This document shows positions 6,512 to 13,133 of a stretch of 13,133 nt of DNA, in pieces. The position numbers were made by a program, and so were the translations under genes. This stretch comes from Chloroflexia bacterium (GTDB lineage Bacteria > Chloroflexota > Chloroflexia > Thermomicrobiales > UBA6265), in assembly GCA_013696525.1 (NCBI GenBank), contig JACCYK010000551.1, forward strand, positions 1 to 13,133, read 5' to 3'. The notes under the pieces are model-generated. The model was given only the letters and a program-made list of their open reading frames with translations, was not told the origin of the DNA and did not search any database. How positions within the stretch are numbered: the first letter of the stretch is position 1; each line of letters opens with the position of its first letter.

Positions 6512-7066
6512 TCAGACGCTAAAGATGTCGCGCACCGGGAGGGTGAAGCCGGGCAAGACATCACCGCCGTCAAGCGTGTGGTCGATGGTATGCGAACGAG
6601 GTGGCGCGTTGGGAGCAAAGGCGGTCACGGTTCGAAGCTCCGGGTCGACCAACCACACTAACCGGACACCGGCATCGAGCCACATCATCACCTTGGCAAG
6701 CACCGCGCCCGGCCGGTCAGATGGCGAGATGACCTCGACCGCGAAGTCTGGCGCGGCGCGGACCAAGCGGCCGCGGTCGCGGTCCTCAGGGAGGTGGTCG
6801 TAACGCACAACGGCGACATCAGGCATCCGCACCATCGGAGAATCGCCGGAAACAACGAATCCTGTCTCCGAGTTGTAGATTCGCCCCAGTTTCTGACCGA
6901 CGACATAGGATCCGACGTACACGATGATTGCCGCGCCATACGCTCCGTGATCGTCACTCGCCGGCGCCATCTCGACCAACTCCCCGTTGATCAGCTCCCA
7001 GCGACCTTCCGGAGCGCCGTCCCGTTCGAGGTCCTCGACTGTCATCAATCGGGTTGTCGTTGCCAT
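6512..7066 (-). CDS. Uma2-family protein (DUF820, PD-(D/E)xK nuclease-like), copy A
   Basis: A 184-residue Uma2-family protein, a restriction-endonuclease-like fold common in large paralogous sets in Chloroflexota, Cyanobacteria and Deinococcus; the biological role is unsettled. Visible: GRWELINGELVEM (21-33), MPDVAVV with D83, APDFAVEVISPSDR with E111, K125 in AKVMMWLDAG, and WLVDPE. D83, E111 and K125 fit the expected catalytic set. ATG 7066 is chosen over ATG 7075 because GAGGG (complement of 7076-7080) is 9 bases from it but abuts 7075, and because the start MATTTR matches the neighbouring copy. By hand the two copies are about two-thirds identical over 184 residues without gaps. A perfect 12-bp palindrome overlaps its RBS. 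Confidence 0.9.
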   Translation of the reverse strand: MATTTRLMTVEDLERDGAPEGRWELINGELVEMAPASDDHGAYGAAIIVYVGSYVVGQKLGRIYNSETGFVVSGDSPMVRMPDVAVVRYDHLPEDRDRGRLVRAAPDFAVEVISPSDRPGAVLAKVMMWLDAGVRLVWLVDPELRTVTAFAPNAPPRSHTIDHTLDGGDVLPGFTLPVRDIFSV

Positions 7067-7077
7067 CGTGAGCATCC

Positions 7078-7089
7078 CTCAACGTTGAG
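7078..7089. promoter_or_regulatory. 12-bp palindrome over the RBS of Uma2 copy A
   Basis: CTCAACGTTGAG is perfectly self-complementary, and its minus-strand end forms the GAG of the GAGGG ribosome binding site. It could be an operator for a repressor, possibly for autoregulation. No matching palindrome stands before copy B, where the sequence is TTAACGTACCGTGTTGACG. Confidence 0.4.
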
Positions 7090-7170
7090 CATACGCGGAT
7101 TGCACGGTGATGCCCGCTGCACCTCGCATCGGATCGCGGTGCCTGGCGAACCGACATGCCGCGATCTGGA

Positions 7171-7725
7171 TCAGCCGGCAAAAATGTCGCGGACCGGGAG
7201 CTTGAAACCGGGCAAGACCTCGCCGCCGTCGAGCGTGTGGTCGATCGTCAGGGTGCGCGGTGCCCGGTCTCGGTCGAACACGGTGACGGTTTTCTGGCCG
7301 GGGTCGACCAGCCAGACAAGCTCGGCCCCCGCATCGAGCCAGAGCATGACCTTGGCGATAACTTCACCGGGCCGATCATTTGGGGAAATGACCTCGGCGA
7401 CGATATCGGGAACCACACGTAGGGATCGACTTCGATCACGATCGGCCGGGAGACGCGCGGCCCGCACAAATGCCGCATCTGGTACTCGCACGACGGGCGG
7501 ATCGTCGGATAGAACAAAGCCGGTATCCGCGCCGAACGCTCTCCCCAGTTGCTGAGGGATGACGTATGTGTAGAGGTAACTGCCGACTGCCAGCCCGTAG
7601 ATGCCGTGGTCTTCGCCGCCAGGTACCATCTCTACCAGCTCACCATTGATCAACTCCCAGCGGCCTTCCGGGGCGCCATCCCGTACGAGGTCCTCAACCG
7701 TCATCATCCGCGTTGTCGTTGCCAT
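7171..7725 (-). CDS. Uma2-family protein (DUF820, PD-(D/E)xK nuclease-like), copy B
   Basis: A second 184-residue Uma2-family protein, collinear with copy A. It keeps GRWELINGELVEM (21-33), VPDAAFV (D83), VPDIVAEVISPNDR (E111), K125 in AKVMLWLDAG, and the same ending TIDHTLDGGEVLPGFKLPVRDIF. The N-terminal 33 residues and the C-terminal quarter are nearly the same in both copies; the middle (about 35-75) has diverged most. ATG 7725 has AAAGGA 8 bases upstream on the minus strand. It sits 104 bases upstream of copy A in the same direction, so co-transcription is possible. A weak promoter candidate (TTGGCG, complement of 7787-7792, and TATGCA, complement of 7766-7771) has only 15-base spacing and overlaps the end of the preceding gene. 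Target and role are unknown. Confidence 0.9.
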   Translation of the reverse strand: MATTTRMMTVEDLVRDGAPEGRWELINGELVEMVPGGEDHGIYGLAVGSYLYTYVIPQQLGRAFGADTGFVLSDDPPVVRVPDAAFVRAARLPADRDRSRSLRVVPDIVAEVISPNDRPGEVIAKVMLWLDAGAELVWLVDPGQKTVTVFDRDRAPRTLTIDHTLDGGEVLPGFKLPVRDIFAG

Positions 7726-7794
7726 GGCCGAGTTCCTTTAACGTACCGTGTTGACGAGGATGCGATGCATAATTGATCGTAACATGCGCCAAGA

Positions 7795-8661
7795 TTAGCT
7801 CGTGGCCGGCGCCTCGATCCGGGGGATCAGCTCCTCCGCCAAGCGGGTAACCTGATCGGGCCTGTACGGGGGCGGCAGGATCAGGATGAGGTGGCTGACG
7901 CCGGCGTTGGCCAGGGCCTGGACCTCGCGGGCCGAGCCGTCAAGATCATCGAACTTGACCCGGATTTGGGCCGACAGCTCGATCTCGTCCGGGTCGCGGC
8001 CGACCGCCGCGCAGTGCTCACGGAGAATCGCCACCTTGTGGGTGAAGGTCTCGACCTCGCCGCCGCCGAAGTTCCAGATGTCGGCGTGCCGCGCCACCAC
8101 CCGCAGCGTCAGTTGCTCGCCGCCGCCGCCAATCACGATCGGCGGGTGCGGCTGTTGGACCGGCTTGGGATCGAGCCGGGCTTGCTTCAGTTGGTAGTAC
8201 CGGCCCTCATAGTCCACTACGGCCCGCGTCCAGAGCAGCTTGGTCAGCTCGGCCGCCTCGCCGAGGCGGCGAATCCGCTCCCCCGGCTGGTAGAGCGGGA
8301 GGCCCATGCTCTCGTGCTCGTAGACGTTCCAGCCGGCGCCCATGCCAAAGTCGACCCGGCCGCCGGAGACGATATCGGCGGTGGCCGCGATGTGAGCATG
8401 GATCGCCGGGTGGCGGTAGGTGTTGCCGGTCGTCATCAAGCCGAGCCGAACCCGTTCGGTCCGGGCGGCCAGGGCGCTCAGCACCGTCCACCCTTCCAGG
8501 CATGGCCCTTCGACCGAGTCCTGTCCGATTGGATTGAAGTGATCGAACAACCAGCCATGCTCGAAGACCGGGATCTTGTCCGCCGCCTCCCAGACCTTGA
8601 CGATCTCCTCATAGGTCGTGTGCTGCTGCGATGTCTTGAAGCCGAATCGAAGCGGTCTCAT
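7795..8661 (-). CDS. LLM-class flavin / F420-dependent oxidoreductase
   Basis: A 288-residue luciferase-like monooxygenase (bacterial luciferase TIM-barrel) family protein. Landmarks are the N-terminal strand MRPLRFGFKTSQQHTTYEEI, LSALAARTERVRLGLMTTGNTYRHPA, GGRVDFGMGAGWNVYEHESMG (100-120), YQPGERIRRLGEA, and PHPPIVIGGGGEQLTLRVVARHADIWN, all typical of the F420-dependent branch; FMN use cannot be excluded. The substrate is unknown. ATG 8661 is chosen because GGAGGG (complement of 8669-8675) lies about 8 bases before it; the upstream in-frame extension is rejected. It follows tal after a 103-base gap with two hairpins, so it may be partly co-transcribed with tkt-tal, although no metabolic link is evident. 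Confidence 0.9.
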   Translation of the reverse strand: MRPLRFGFKTSQQHTTYEEIVKVWEAADKIPVFEHGWLFDHFNPIGQDSVEGPCLEGWTVLSALAARTERVRLGLMTTGNTYRHPAIHAHIAATADIVSGGRVDFGMGAGWNVYEHESMGLPLYQPGERIRRLGEAAELTKLLWTRAVVDYEGRYYQLKQARLDPKPVQQPHPPIVIGGGGEQLTLRVVARHADIWNFGGGEVETFTHKVAILREHCAAVGRDPDEIELSAQIRVKFDDLDGSAREVQALANAGVSHLILILPPPYRPDQVTRLAEELIPRIEAPATS

Positions 8662-8687
8662 CCGATGGGTCCCTCCACGGTGATGCT

Positions 8688-8736
8688 GAGCGATCGGATC
8701 ATCGCTCGTGGTTCTACCCCGATCGCGATCGCGGGG
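8688..8736 (-). terminator. two strong hairpins between tal and the LLM gene
   Basis: CCCC (8717-8720) and GGGG (8733-8736) enclose the perfect palindrome GATCGCGATC (8721-8730). A second stem is formed by GAGCGAT (8688-8694) and ATCGCTC (8701-8707) with a 6-base loop. On the minus strand both follow the tal stop. There are no T-runs, so partial termination, RNA processing or stability control are equally likely. Confidence 0.4.
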
Positions 8737-8764
8737 CGCGCACTCGTGTCCCTGACGGTGTCGC

Positions 8765-9916
8765 TCACCCGGCCGCGACCGCTTCGGCGAGCTGGGACCG
8801 TTTGGCCTCGACCCCGGCCAACAGCGCGTCATAGGAGGCGACGAAGGAGGCGATGCCATCCTCCTCCAGTTTGTGAGTGACGGCCGTGATGTCAATTCCA
8901 ACGTCGGCCAGATCGGCCATCACCCGGCGGGCGTCGTCGAGGCCGGTATCGATCGTGCGGCGGACGATGCCGTGGTCGAGGAAGGCCTCAATCGTCGGCC
9001 GAGGCATGGTGTTAACGGTGTCGGGGCCGATCAGCTCCTCGACATAGAGGACGTCGCGGTAGGCCGGGTTCTTGACCGAGGTGCTGGCCCACAGCGGCCG
9101 CTGCACCTTGGCCCCGGCGGTGCGGAGCGGGGTAAAGCGGTCGCCCTCGAACAGCCGCTGAAATTTTTCGTAGGCGATCTTGGCGTTGGCGACCGCCGCC
9201 TTGCCCTTGAGGCGGCGCAGCCGCTCTTGCGTTGCCTCGTCGCGCGCCGTCGCGATCTTCTCGTCCAGGAGCTTGTCGACCAGGCCATCGACCCGGCTGA
9301 CGAAGAAGGAGGCCACCGACGCCACCCGGTCGATCGGGTCGTTCTGAGCGTGACGCTGTTCGATCGCCTCGATGTAGGCGATGGCGACTTGCTCGTAGCT
9401 CTCGGTCGAGAAGAGCAGCGTGATGTTGATATTGAGACCGAGCGAGAGCATCTCCTTGACGACCGCAACGCCCTCGGCGGTGCCGGGGATCTTGACCATC
9501 AGGTTCGGCCGATCGACCGCGCCCCAGAGCTGACGCGCTTCCGTCCGGGTCAGCTCCGGATCGCGGGCGGCGCCGGGCGAAACCTCGATCGAGACGAAGC
9601 CGTCGCCGCCGTCGCTGGCGTCGTAGATCGGCCGGAAGCGGTCGCAGGCATCCTGGATATCCTGGACCGCTACCGCCTCGAAGATGCCGGCGGCGTCGAG
9701 CCCGAGGCGGAGCAGCTTGGCGACGTCGTCATCGTAGGCGTGGCCGCTGGCGATCGCCTTCTCGAAGATGGTCGGGTTGGAGGTCAGCCCCCGGATCCCG
9801 ATCTCGTCAATCGAACGTTGCAGGGCGCCGCTGATCAGCATGTCGCGGCTGATGTCGTCCTGCCAGACGCTCTGGCTCTCTTTGTGGAACAGGTCTTGGA
9901 TCGTGGTCGTGGCCAT
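8765..9916 (-). CDS. tal: transaldolase
   Basis: A cytoplasmic transaldolase of the non-oxidative pentose phosphate pathway, transferring dihydroxyacetone units between sedoheptulose 7-phosphate and glyceraldehyde 3-phosphate. The 383-residue protein is of the longer type common in Actinobacteria and Chloroflexota. It contains SVWQDDISRDML near the N-terminus, GIRGLTSNPTIFEKAI (40-55), FVSIEVSPGAARD, and PNLMVKIPGT, whose K142 is the expected Schiff-base lysine. NINITLLFS and FVSRVDGLVD follow, and RPLWASTSVKNPAYRD near the C-terminus is typical. ATG 9916 has AAAGGAG 8 bases upstream on the minus strand. It starts 36 bases after the tkt stop, so the two genes very probably form one operon. 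Another LTSNPTIF aldolase-type enzyme is not an attractive alternative. Confidence 0.95.
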   Translation of the reverse strand: MATTTIQDLFHKESQSVWQDDISRDMLISGALQRSIDEIGIRGLTSNPTIFEKAIASGHAYDDDVAKLLRLGLDAAGIFEAVAVQDIQDACDRFRPIYDASDGGDGFVSIEVSPGAARDPELTRTEARQLWGAVDRPNLMVKIPGTAEGVAVVKEMLSLGLNINITLLFSTESYEQVAIAYIEAIEQRHAQNDPIDRVASVASFFVSRVDGLVDKLLDEKIATARDEATQERLRRLKGKAAVANAKIAYEKFQRLFEGDRFTPLRTAGAKVQRPLWASTSVKNPAYRDVLYVEELIGPDTVNTMPRPTIEAFLDHGIVRRTIDTGLDDARRVMADLADVGIDITAVTHKLEEDGIASFVASYDALLAGVEAKRSQLAEAVAAG

Positions 9917-9952
9917 CGTGGCGCTCCTTTCAACTAAATGAGTTGACTCTGG

Positions 9953-12085
9953 TTAGGAATGGCCCTCATCGCCTTCGGCTTCCTCGCCGGCGGTGTCGCC
10001 GCCGTCCGTCTGATCGATCTGGCGGGCCAGGTCGTCCTTGCCTAAGAGGCGCAAGGCGGTGGCGGCGACCCGTTCCTTGGTGAACCCGAAATGCGCCAGC
10101 ACCTCGGCCCCGGGGCCGGAAGCGCCGAAGGTGTCGATCCCGACATGGGCGCCGCGGGCGCCGGTGTACCGGCACCAGCCGAGCGTGGTGCCGGCCTCGA
10201 CCGAGACCCGCGGTGTTCCCGCCGGGCCCAGCACCCGCCGTTTGTAGGCGGCCTTCTGAGTGTCGAAGACCTCCCAGCTCGGCAGGCTGACCACCCGCGC
10301 TTGCACCCCATGCTCGGCCAGGAGGCCGCGGGCATTGACCGCCAGCTCGACCTCGGAGCCGGTCCCGATCAGCACCACGTCCGGGTCGCCCTCGCCGCCG
10401 GCCAGGATGTAGCCGCCTTGCAGCGCGGTGCCGGTGGCGCCCGTCCGATCGAGGATCGCCAAATCTTGGCGGGAGAGGATCACGGCGGTGGCGCCGCTGT
10501 TCGTGAGGGCGATTCGCCAGGCATCCACCGTTTCGTTGGCGTCGGCGGGGCGGACAAGGGTGAGGTTTGGGATCGTGAGCAGGCTCATCACCTGCTCGAC
10601 CGGCTCGTGGGTGGGGCCGTCCTCACCGACGGCGATGCTGTCGTGGGTGAAGACGAAGATCGACTTCAAGTGGGAGAGGGCGGCCAGCCGGATCGCGGGC
10701 CGGCAGTAATCGGAGAAGACGAGGAAGGTGGCGCCGAAGGGGATCACCCCGCCGTGGGCGGCCATCCCGTTGACCGCGCTGCCCATCGCGTGCTCACGGA
10801 CCCCGAAGTGGATGTTGCGGCCGTCGTAGCCCCAGGGGCCGCCAAGGAGACCTTGCTGGATGCTGGGATCGGGGTTGCCGTCCGGCCGCTGGAAATCGCC
10901 GGCGCCCTTCATCCCGGTGTTGGTGGAAGGGTTGAGGTCGGCCGAGCCGCCGATGAAGGTCGGAATCTTGGGGAAGAAGGCGGCGATCGTCTCGCCCGAC
11001 GCCTTGCGGGTAGCGAGCGGCTTGCCGCCCGCCTCCCATTTCGGCAGGTCGGCGTCCCAGCCCTCCGGCAGCTCCCCGGCCAGGGCCCGGATCAGCTCCG
11101 CCGCCTCCGTCGGGTAGGCGGCGAGGTACGCCTCGAAGCGAGACTGCCATTCATGCTGGGCCGCGTCCCCCGCTTCCTCGGCGCCTCGAAACAGCGCCAG
11201 GGCATCATCCGGCACATAGAAGGGGGGCGTCAGCGGCCAGTCCAGCGCCTCCTTCGTCGCTTTGACCGCCTCCGGACCCAGCGGGGAGCCGTGGACGCCG
11301 AAGGTATTCGCTTTCGGCGAGCCGAAGCCGATGATGGTTTGGGAGCAGATCAGCGACGGCCGGGCATGCTCAGCCCGCGCCTCGTCTAGGGCGCGTCGCA
11401 CCGCGTCCGTATCCTGGCCATCAATCGTCCGCGTGTGCCAGCCGAGGGCCTCAAACCGCTTCGGCACGTCCTCGGTGAAGGAGATGCCACTGGTCCCGGC
11501 CAGGGTGATCTCATTCTGATCGTAGAGATAGATGAGCTTGCCGAGGCCGAGGTGGCCGGCCAGTGAGGCCGACTCGGCGGCGACGCCTTCCATGATGTCG
11601 CCGTCGGAGACGATGCCGTAGGTAGAGTGATTGATGATCTCGTGGTCGGGCCGGTTGTAGCGAGCGGCCAGGAACGCCTCGGCGATGGCCATCCCGACCC
11701 CGTTGCCGAAGCCCTGGCCCAGCGGCCCGGTCGTCACCTCGACGCCGGGAGCGCGGCCGAGCTCCGGGTGGCCTGGCGTCATCGAGCCGAGCTGGCGGAA
11801 GCGCTTCAGCTCATTCAACGGCAGATCGTAGCCGGTGAGATAGAGCAGGGAGTAGAGCAGCATCGAGCCGTGGCCGCCGGAGAGGACGAAGCGGTCGCGG
11901 TTCGGCCACTTGGGATCGCGCGGGTTGTGCCGGAGGAACTCGGTCCAGAGCACGTAGGCCATCGGCGCGGCGCCCAACGGCATGCCGGGGTGCCCGGAGT
12001 TGGCCTGTTGCACGGCATCGATCGAGAGCGTGCGAATGGAGTTGATGGCCTTGGTTTCGAGCGACGTATCGATTGCGACAGCCAA
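9953..12085 (-). CDS. tkt: transketolase
   Basis: A thiamine-diphosphate-dependent transketolase of the pentose phosphate pathway, moving two-carbon units between sugar phosphates. The 710 residues are full length. Seen in order: [12 protein letters not shown] (H32), [16 protein letters not shown], the TPP motif [16 protein letters not shown] (160-175) with N191 in [19 protein letters not shown] with the catalytic-type E431, and [12 protein letters not shown] (487-498). The first residue of the TPP motif is S rather than the usual G. The start is TTG at 12085, supported by GAGGAGG (complement of 12092-12098) at 6-7 bases; no ATG fits. The chain ends in an acidic tail ([17 protein letters not shown]) that looks like a lineage-specific extension. 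It heads the operon with tal. Confidence 0.96.
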   Translation of the reverse strand: MAVAIDTSLETKAINSIRTLSIDAVQQANSGHPGMPLGAAPMAYVLWTEFLRHNPRDPKWPNRDRFVLSGGHGSMLLYSLLYLTGYDLPLNELKRFRQLGSMTPGHPELGRAPGVEVTTGPLGQGFGNGVGMAIAEAFLAARYNRPDHEIINHSTYGIVSDGDIMEGVAAESASLAGHLGLGKLIYLYDQNEITLAGTSGISFTEDVPKRFEALGWHTRTIDGQDTDAVRRALDEARAEHARPSLICSQTIIGFGSPKANTFGVHGSPLGPEAVKATKEALDWPLTPPFYVPDDALALFRGAEEAGDAAQHEWQSRFEAYLAAYPTEAAELIRALAGELPEGWDADLPKWEAGGKPLATRKASGETIAAFFPKIPTFIGGSADLNPSTNTGMKGAGDFQRPDGNPDPSIQQGLLGGPWGYDGRNIHFGVREHAMGSAVNGMAAHGGVIPFGATFLVFSDYCRPAIRLAALSHLKSIFVFTHDSIAVGEDGPTHEPVEQVMSLLTIPNLTLVRPADANETVDAWRIALTNSGATAVILSRQDLAILDRTGATGTALQGGYILAGGEGDPDVVLIGTGSEVELAVNARGLLAEHGVQARVVSLPSWEVFDTQKAAYKRRVLGPAGTPRVSVEAGTTLGWCRYTGARGAHVGIDTFGASGPGAEVLAHFGFTKERVAATALRLLGKDDLARQIDQTDGGDTAGEEAEGDEGHS

Positions 12086-12181
12086 GAAAAACCTCCTCGG
12101 AGCTGAGCCGGCGGCACGACGCGGCCGTGCCTAGCGGGATGCGAACGCACGGCGCTTGCCAATCGCCGGAACGTCACGGCA

Positions 12182-12212
12182 AGTATCCCACTGATTTGGA
12201 ATGCGATGTCGA
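12182..12212 (-). promoter_or_regulatory. possible tkt promoter
   Basis: On the minus strand TCGACA (complement of 12207-12212) and GATACT (complement of 12182-12187) are 19 bases apart, about 95 bases before the tkt start. Five and four consensus matches are offset by the long spacer. The 288-base gap 12086-12373 holds no ORF that I support and nothing else recognisable. Confidence 0.25.
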
Positions 12213-12373
12213 GGGCACGGACCTGGTGAAGATCACTGCCAGTTCAGCTGATCCACCGTGCGACATCGTGGTCACGCATCAACCGCGGCCACTGGTCGTC
12301 ACCTGGCCGACGCGAACAGGTGAACAGCACCTTGCCGGGTGGCGACCATCGTGAGACGGAAGGTCGAGCGCCG

Positions 12374-12739
12374 TCACTCGTCGCGGCAGGCGGGGCGGAA
12401 GGTGCGGCGGATGTAGCGCTCGACCCGGCGCCGCTCGACCCACGGCTCCAGGGTCATGCCGGGGATCGCGCAGTAGGAGATGGCGACGGTGCCGCGGGCG
12501 CGGCCGGCCCAGCAGAAGGTGTCATGGGGGTCGGCCAATCGCTTCGCCAGATCGTCATCGGTCAAGCCGACGTCGAGCACGAGATCGCGATCCGGCAAGA
12601 GGTCCAGCACGGCGTAGACGCCGGCGACCCCGCGCAGGGTCCGCTTGGCGACCTCCAACGGGATGGGCGGTGAGAAGCGATCAAACACGACATGGTCCGG
12701 CGTGGGCAGTGGCGCACGATCCGAAACGGGGGAGAGCAT
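12374..12739 (-). CDS. small protein with degenerate GIY-YIG nuclease-like features
   Basis: A 121-residue protein from ATG 12739. The segment GVYAVLDLLPDRDLVLDVG (40-58) resembles the GIY...YIG pair of the GIY-YIG nuclease fold, with DVG in place of YIG. LAKRLADPHD supplies R67 and H72 at the expected positions after it, and WVERRRVERYIRRTFRPAC (E102, E107) could provide the metal-binding glutamate helix. The match is by eye. Loss of the second tyrosine may mean it is inactive or a diverged member. GGAGG (minus strand) lies only 4-5 bases before the ATG and directly follows a perfect hairpin; a GTG at 12751 inside the hairpin is a less likely start. It stands alone, 288 bases upstream of tkt in the same direction. 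Function is unknown. Confidence 0.65.
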   Translation of the reverse strand: MLSPVSDRAPLPTPDHVVFDRFSPPIPLEVAKRTLRGVAGVYAVLDLLPDRDLVLDVGLTDDDLAKRLADPHDTFCWAGRARGTVAISYCAIPGMTLEPWVERRRVERYIRRTFRPACRDE

Positions 12740-12748
12740 GATTCCTCC

Positions 12749-12767
12749 CACTGGCGAGCCGCCAGTG
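12749..12767 (-). promoter_or_regulatory. 8-bp hairpin abutting the RBS of the GIY-YIG-like gene
   Basis: CACTGGCG (12749-12756) and CGCCAGTG (12760-12767) form a perfect 8-bp stem with a 3-base loop (AGC). On the minus strand the stem ends immediately before GGAGGAATC-ATG. It could be an operator dyad or an mRNA stem that affects ribosome access. Confidence 0.45.
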
Positions 12768-12960
12768 AAGCTATTTCAACCGCGTCGTTGCACGAACGTG
12801 AGGACGACTCCTGAGCGCGGGGTCACATGCGGGTTCGCGTCGAAACACGAGATAGCGACCGTGACGGTCATTGTCGCATGTTTGCTGCCATCCGCCCGGT
12901 TCCGCTGCCGCTGGCAGGTCCCGGGCCAGGGCGGCCGGAACCCGATGATTGACTCGAATT

Positions 12961-12969
12961 TGATACTAT
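12961..12969 (+). promoter_or_regulatory. extended -10 promoter of the right-end small gene
   Basis: TG-A-TACTAT matches the extended -10 pattern, with four of six core bases. Transcription would start near 12976, about 18 bases before ATG 12994, with GAGGA in between. TTGACT at 12949-12954 is too close to act as a -35 box for it. The remaining gap 12770-12960 shows nothing clear. Confidence 0.4.
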
Positions 12970-12993
12970 GCGCGGAGGAAGTGAGGACGATTG

Positions 12994-13133
12994 ATGGCAC
13001 TGGCGACACGGAAGACGACTGATCGAATACCTTCGGTGTTGCCTCGCGAGCAGGCGTTAGCCCTGTTCGAAGCGGAGGTCCGGCGAGTTACCGGGTTGAC
13101 CGCCGAGCAGTTTTTGGCGAAGTGGGATGGGGG
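12994..13133 (+). CDS. small LTxEEA...F family protein, incomplete at window end
   Basis: The first 46 codons of a gene that runs off the window. ATG 12994 has GAGGA (12983-12987) 6 bases upstream. The N-terminus is basic (MALATRKTTDRIPS) and is followed by VLPREQALALFEAEVRRVTG and LTAEQFLAKWDGG. This aligns with the product of 1911-2156 at L-[TP]-[KR]-E-[EQ]-A, LF-[DE], G-[ML]-[ST] and EF/QF...G, so the two are paralogues of one small-protein family. If the family layout is kept, the gene should end within about 60-100 bases and might be followed by a partner like the protein at 2160-2729. Function is unknown. Confidence 0.7.
   Translation, partial: MALATRKTTDRIPSVLPREQALALFEAEVRRVTGLTAEQFLAKWDG

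Noticed and set aside
6385..6618. 78-residue N-terminal extension of the secreted protein
   Set aside because: It runs into the Uma2 gene, and ATG 6384 with GGGAGG starts exactly at a signal peptide.
8662..8901. 80-residue N-terminal extension of the LLM oxidoreductase
   Set aside because: It overlaps tal, is low-complexity, and a good RBS precedes ATG 8661, where the family similarity begins.
7891..9937. Two long + strand frames opposite the LLM gene and tal
   Set aside because: Same antisense effect; low-complexity, repetitive composition and no credible start sites.
10091..11389. Long open frame (432 codons) on the + strand opposite tkt
   Set aside because: It is antisense to a well-supported transketolase; GC-rich codon usage on the real strand leaves the opposite frames open, and the translation is Arg/Gly/Ala-rich with no motifs.
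12073..12354. 93-codon + strand frame across the tkt start and upstream gap
   Set aside because: It starts inside tkt on the opposite strand, lacks an RBS and shows no recognisable domain.
12645..13022. 125-codon + strand frame spanning the start of the GIY-YIG-like gene and the right-end gene
   Set aside because: It overlaps both genes in other frames, has shifting composition and no motif; the right-end small gene has a better start and a paralogue.
1..13133. CRISPR array, transposon ends, tRNA or rRNA genes
   Set aside because: No regularly spaced repeats, no transposase or terminal inverted repeats, and no cloverleaf-like or rRNA-like segments were seen in the gaps.

Overview
The window is GC-rich and densely coded, with gene content that best fits a member of the Chloroflexota, probably near Thermomicrobia/Sphaerobacter. 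This is inferred from family combinations (archaeal-type ProRS with a C-terminal zinc module, Uma2-family nucleases, an LLM/F420-type oxidoreductase, a secreted 'GCWEVT' protein, and housekeeping tkt-tal); there is no rRNA or other direct marker. All genes appear chromosomal. No insertion sequence, CRISPR array, tRNA or rRNA was seen.

Layout. Positions 1-335 are the leader of proS: a possible 38-codon leader ORF whose proline-rich end runs into a perfect 10-bp hairpin. proS (336-1784, +) follows, then two GC hairpins. Next is a tight two-gene unit of unrecognised small proteins (1911-2156 and 2160-2729, +). A promoter-like TTGACG-17-TACCCT site then precedes a three-gene + strand cluster: a sarcosine/N-methyl-amino-acid oxidase-like flavoenzyme (2834-4000), an M20 metallohydrolase (4080-5222) and a MOSC-domain protein (5237-5839). 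This looks like a small catabolic or processing operon, substrate unknown. Convergent to it are minus-strand genes: a secreted protein (6384-5848) and two tandem Uma2-family proteins that are clear duplicates (7066-6512 and 7725-7171).

Further right, also on the minus strand, is tkt (12085-9953), tal (9916-8765) and an LLM-class oxidoreductase (8661-7795). tkt and tal are 36 bp apart and are the non-oxidative pentose phosphate enzymes; the LLM gene follows after a 103-bp gap holding two hairpins. A small protein with degenerate GIY-YIG features (12739-12374, -) lies beyond. The window ends inside a gene (12994 onward, +) that is a paralogue of the small protein at 1911-2156.

The observations most worth a second look are the proS leader, the two copies of the small-protein family (one paired with a His-rich partner), the oxidase with an apparent active-site His-to-Asp change, and the dyad symmetries lying on ribosome binding sites of an Uma2 gene and the GIY-YIG-like gene. 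I found no complete, clearly new multi-gene system; the 1911-2729 pair is the best candidate.
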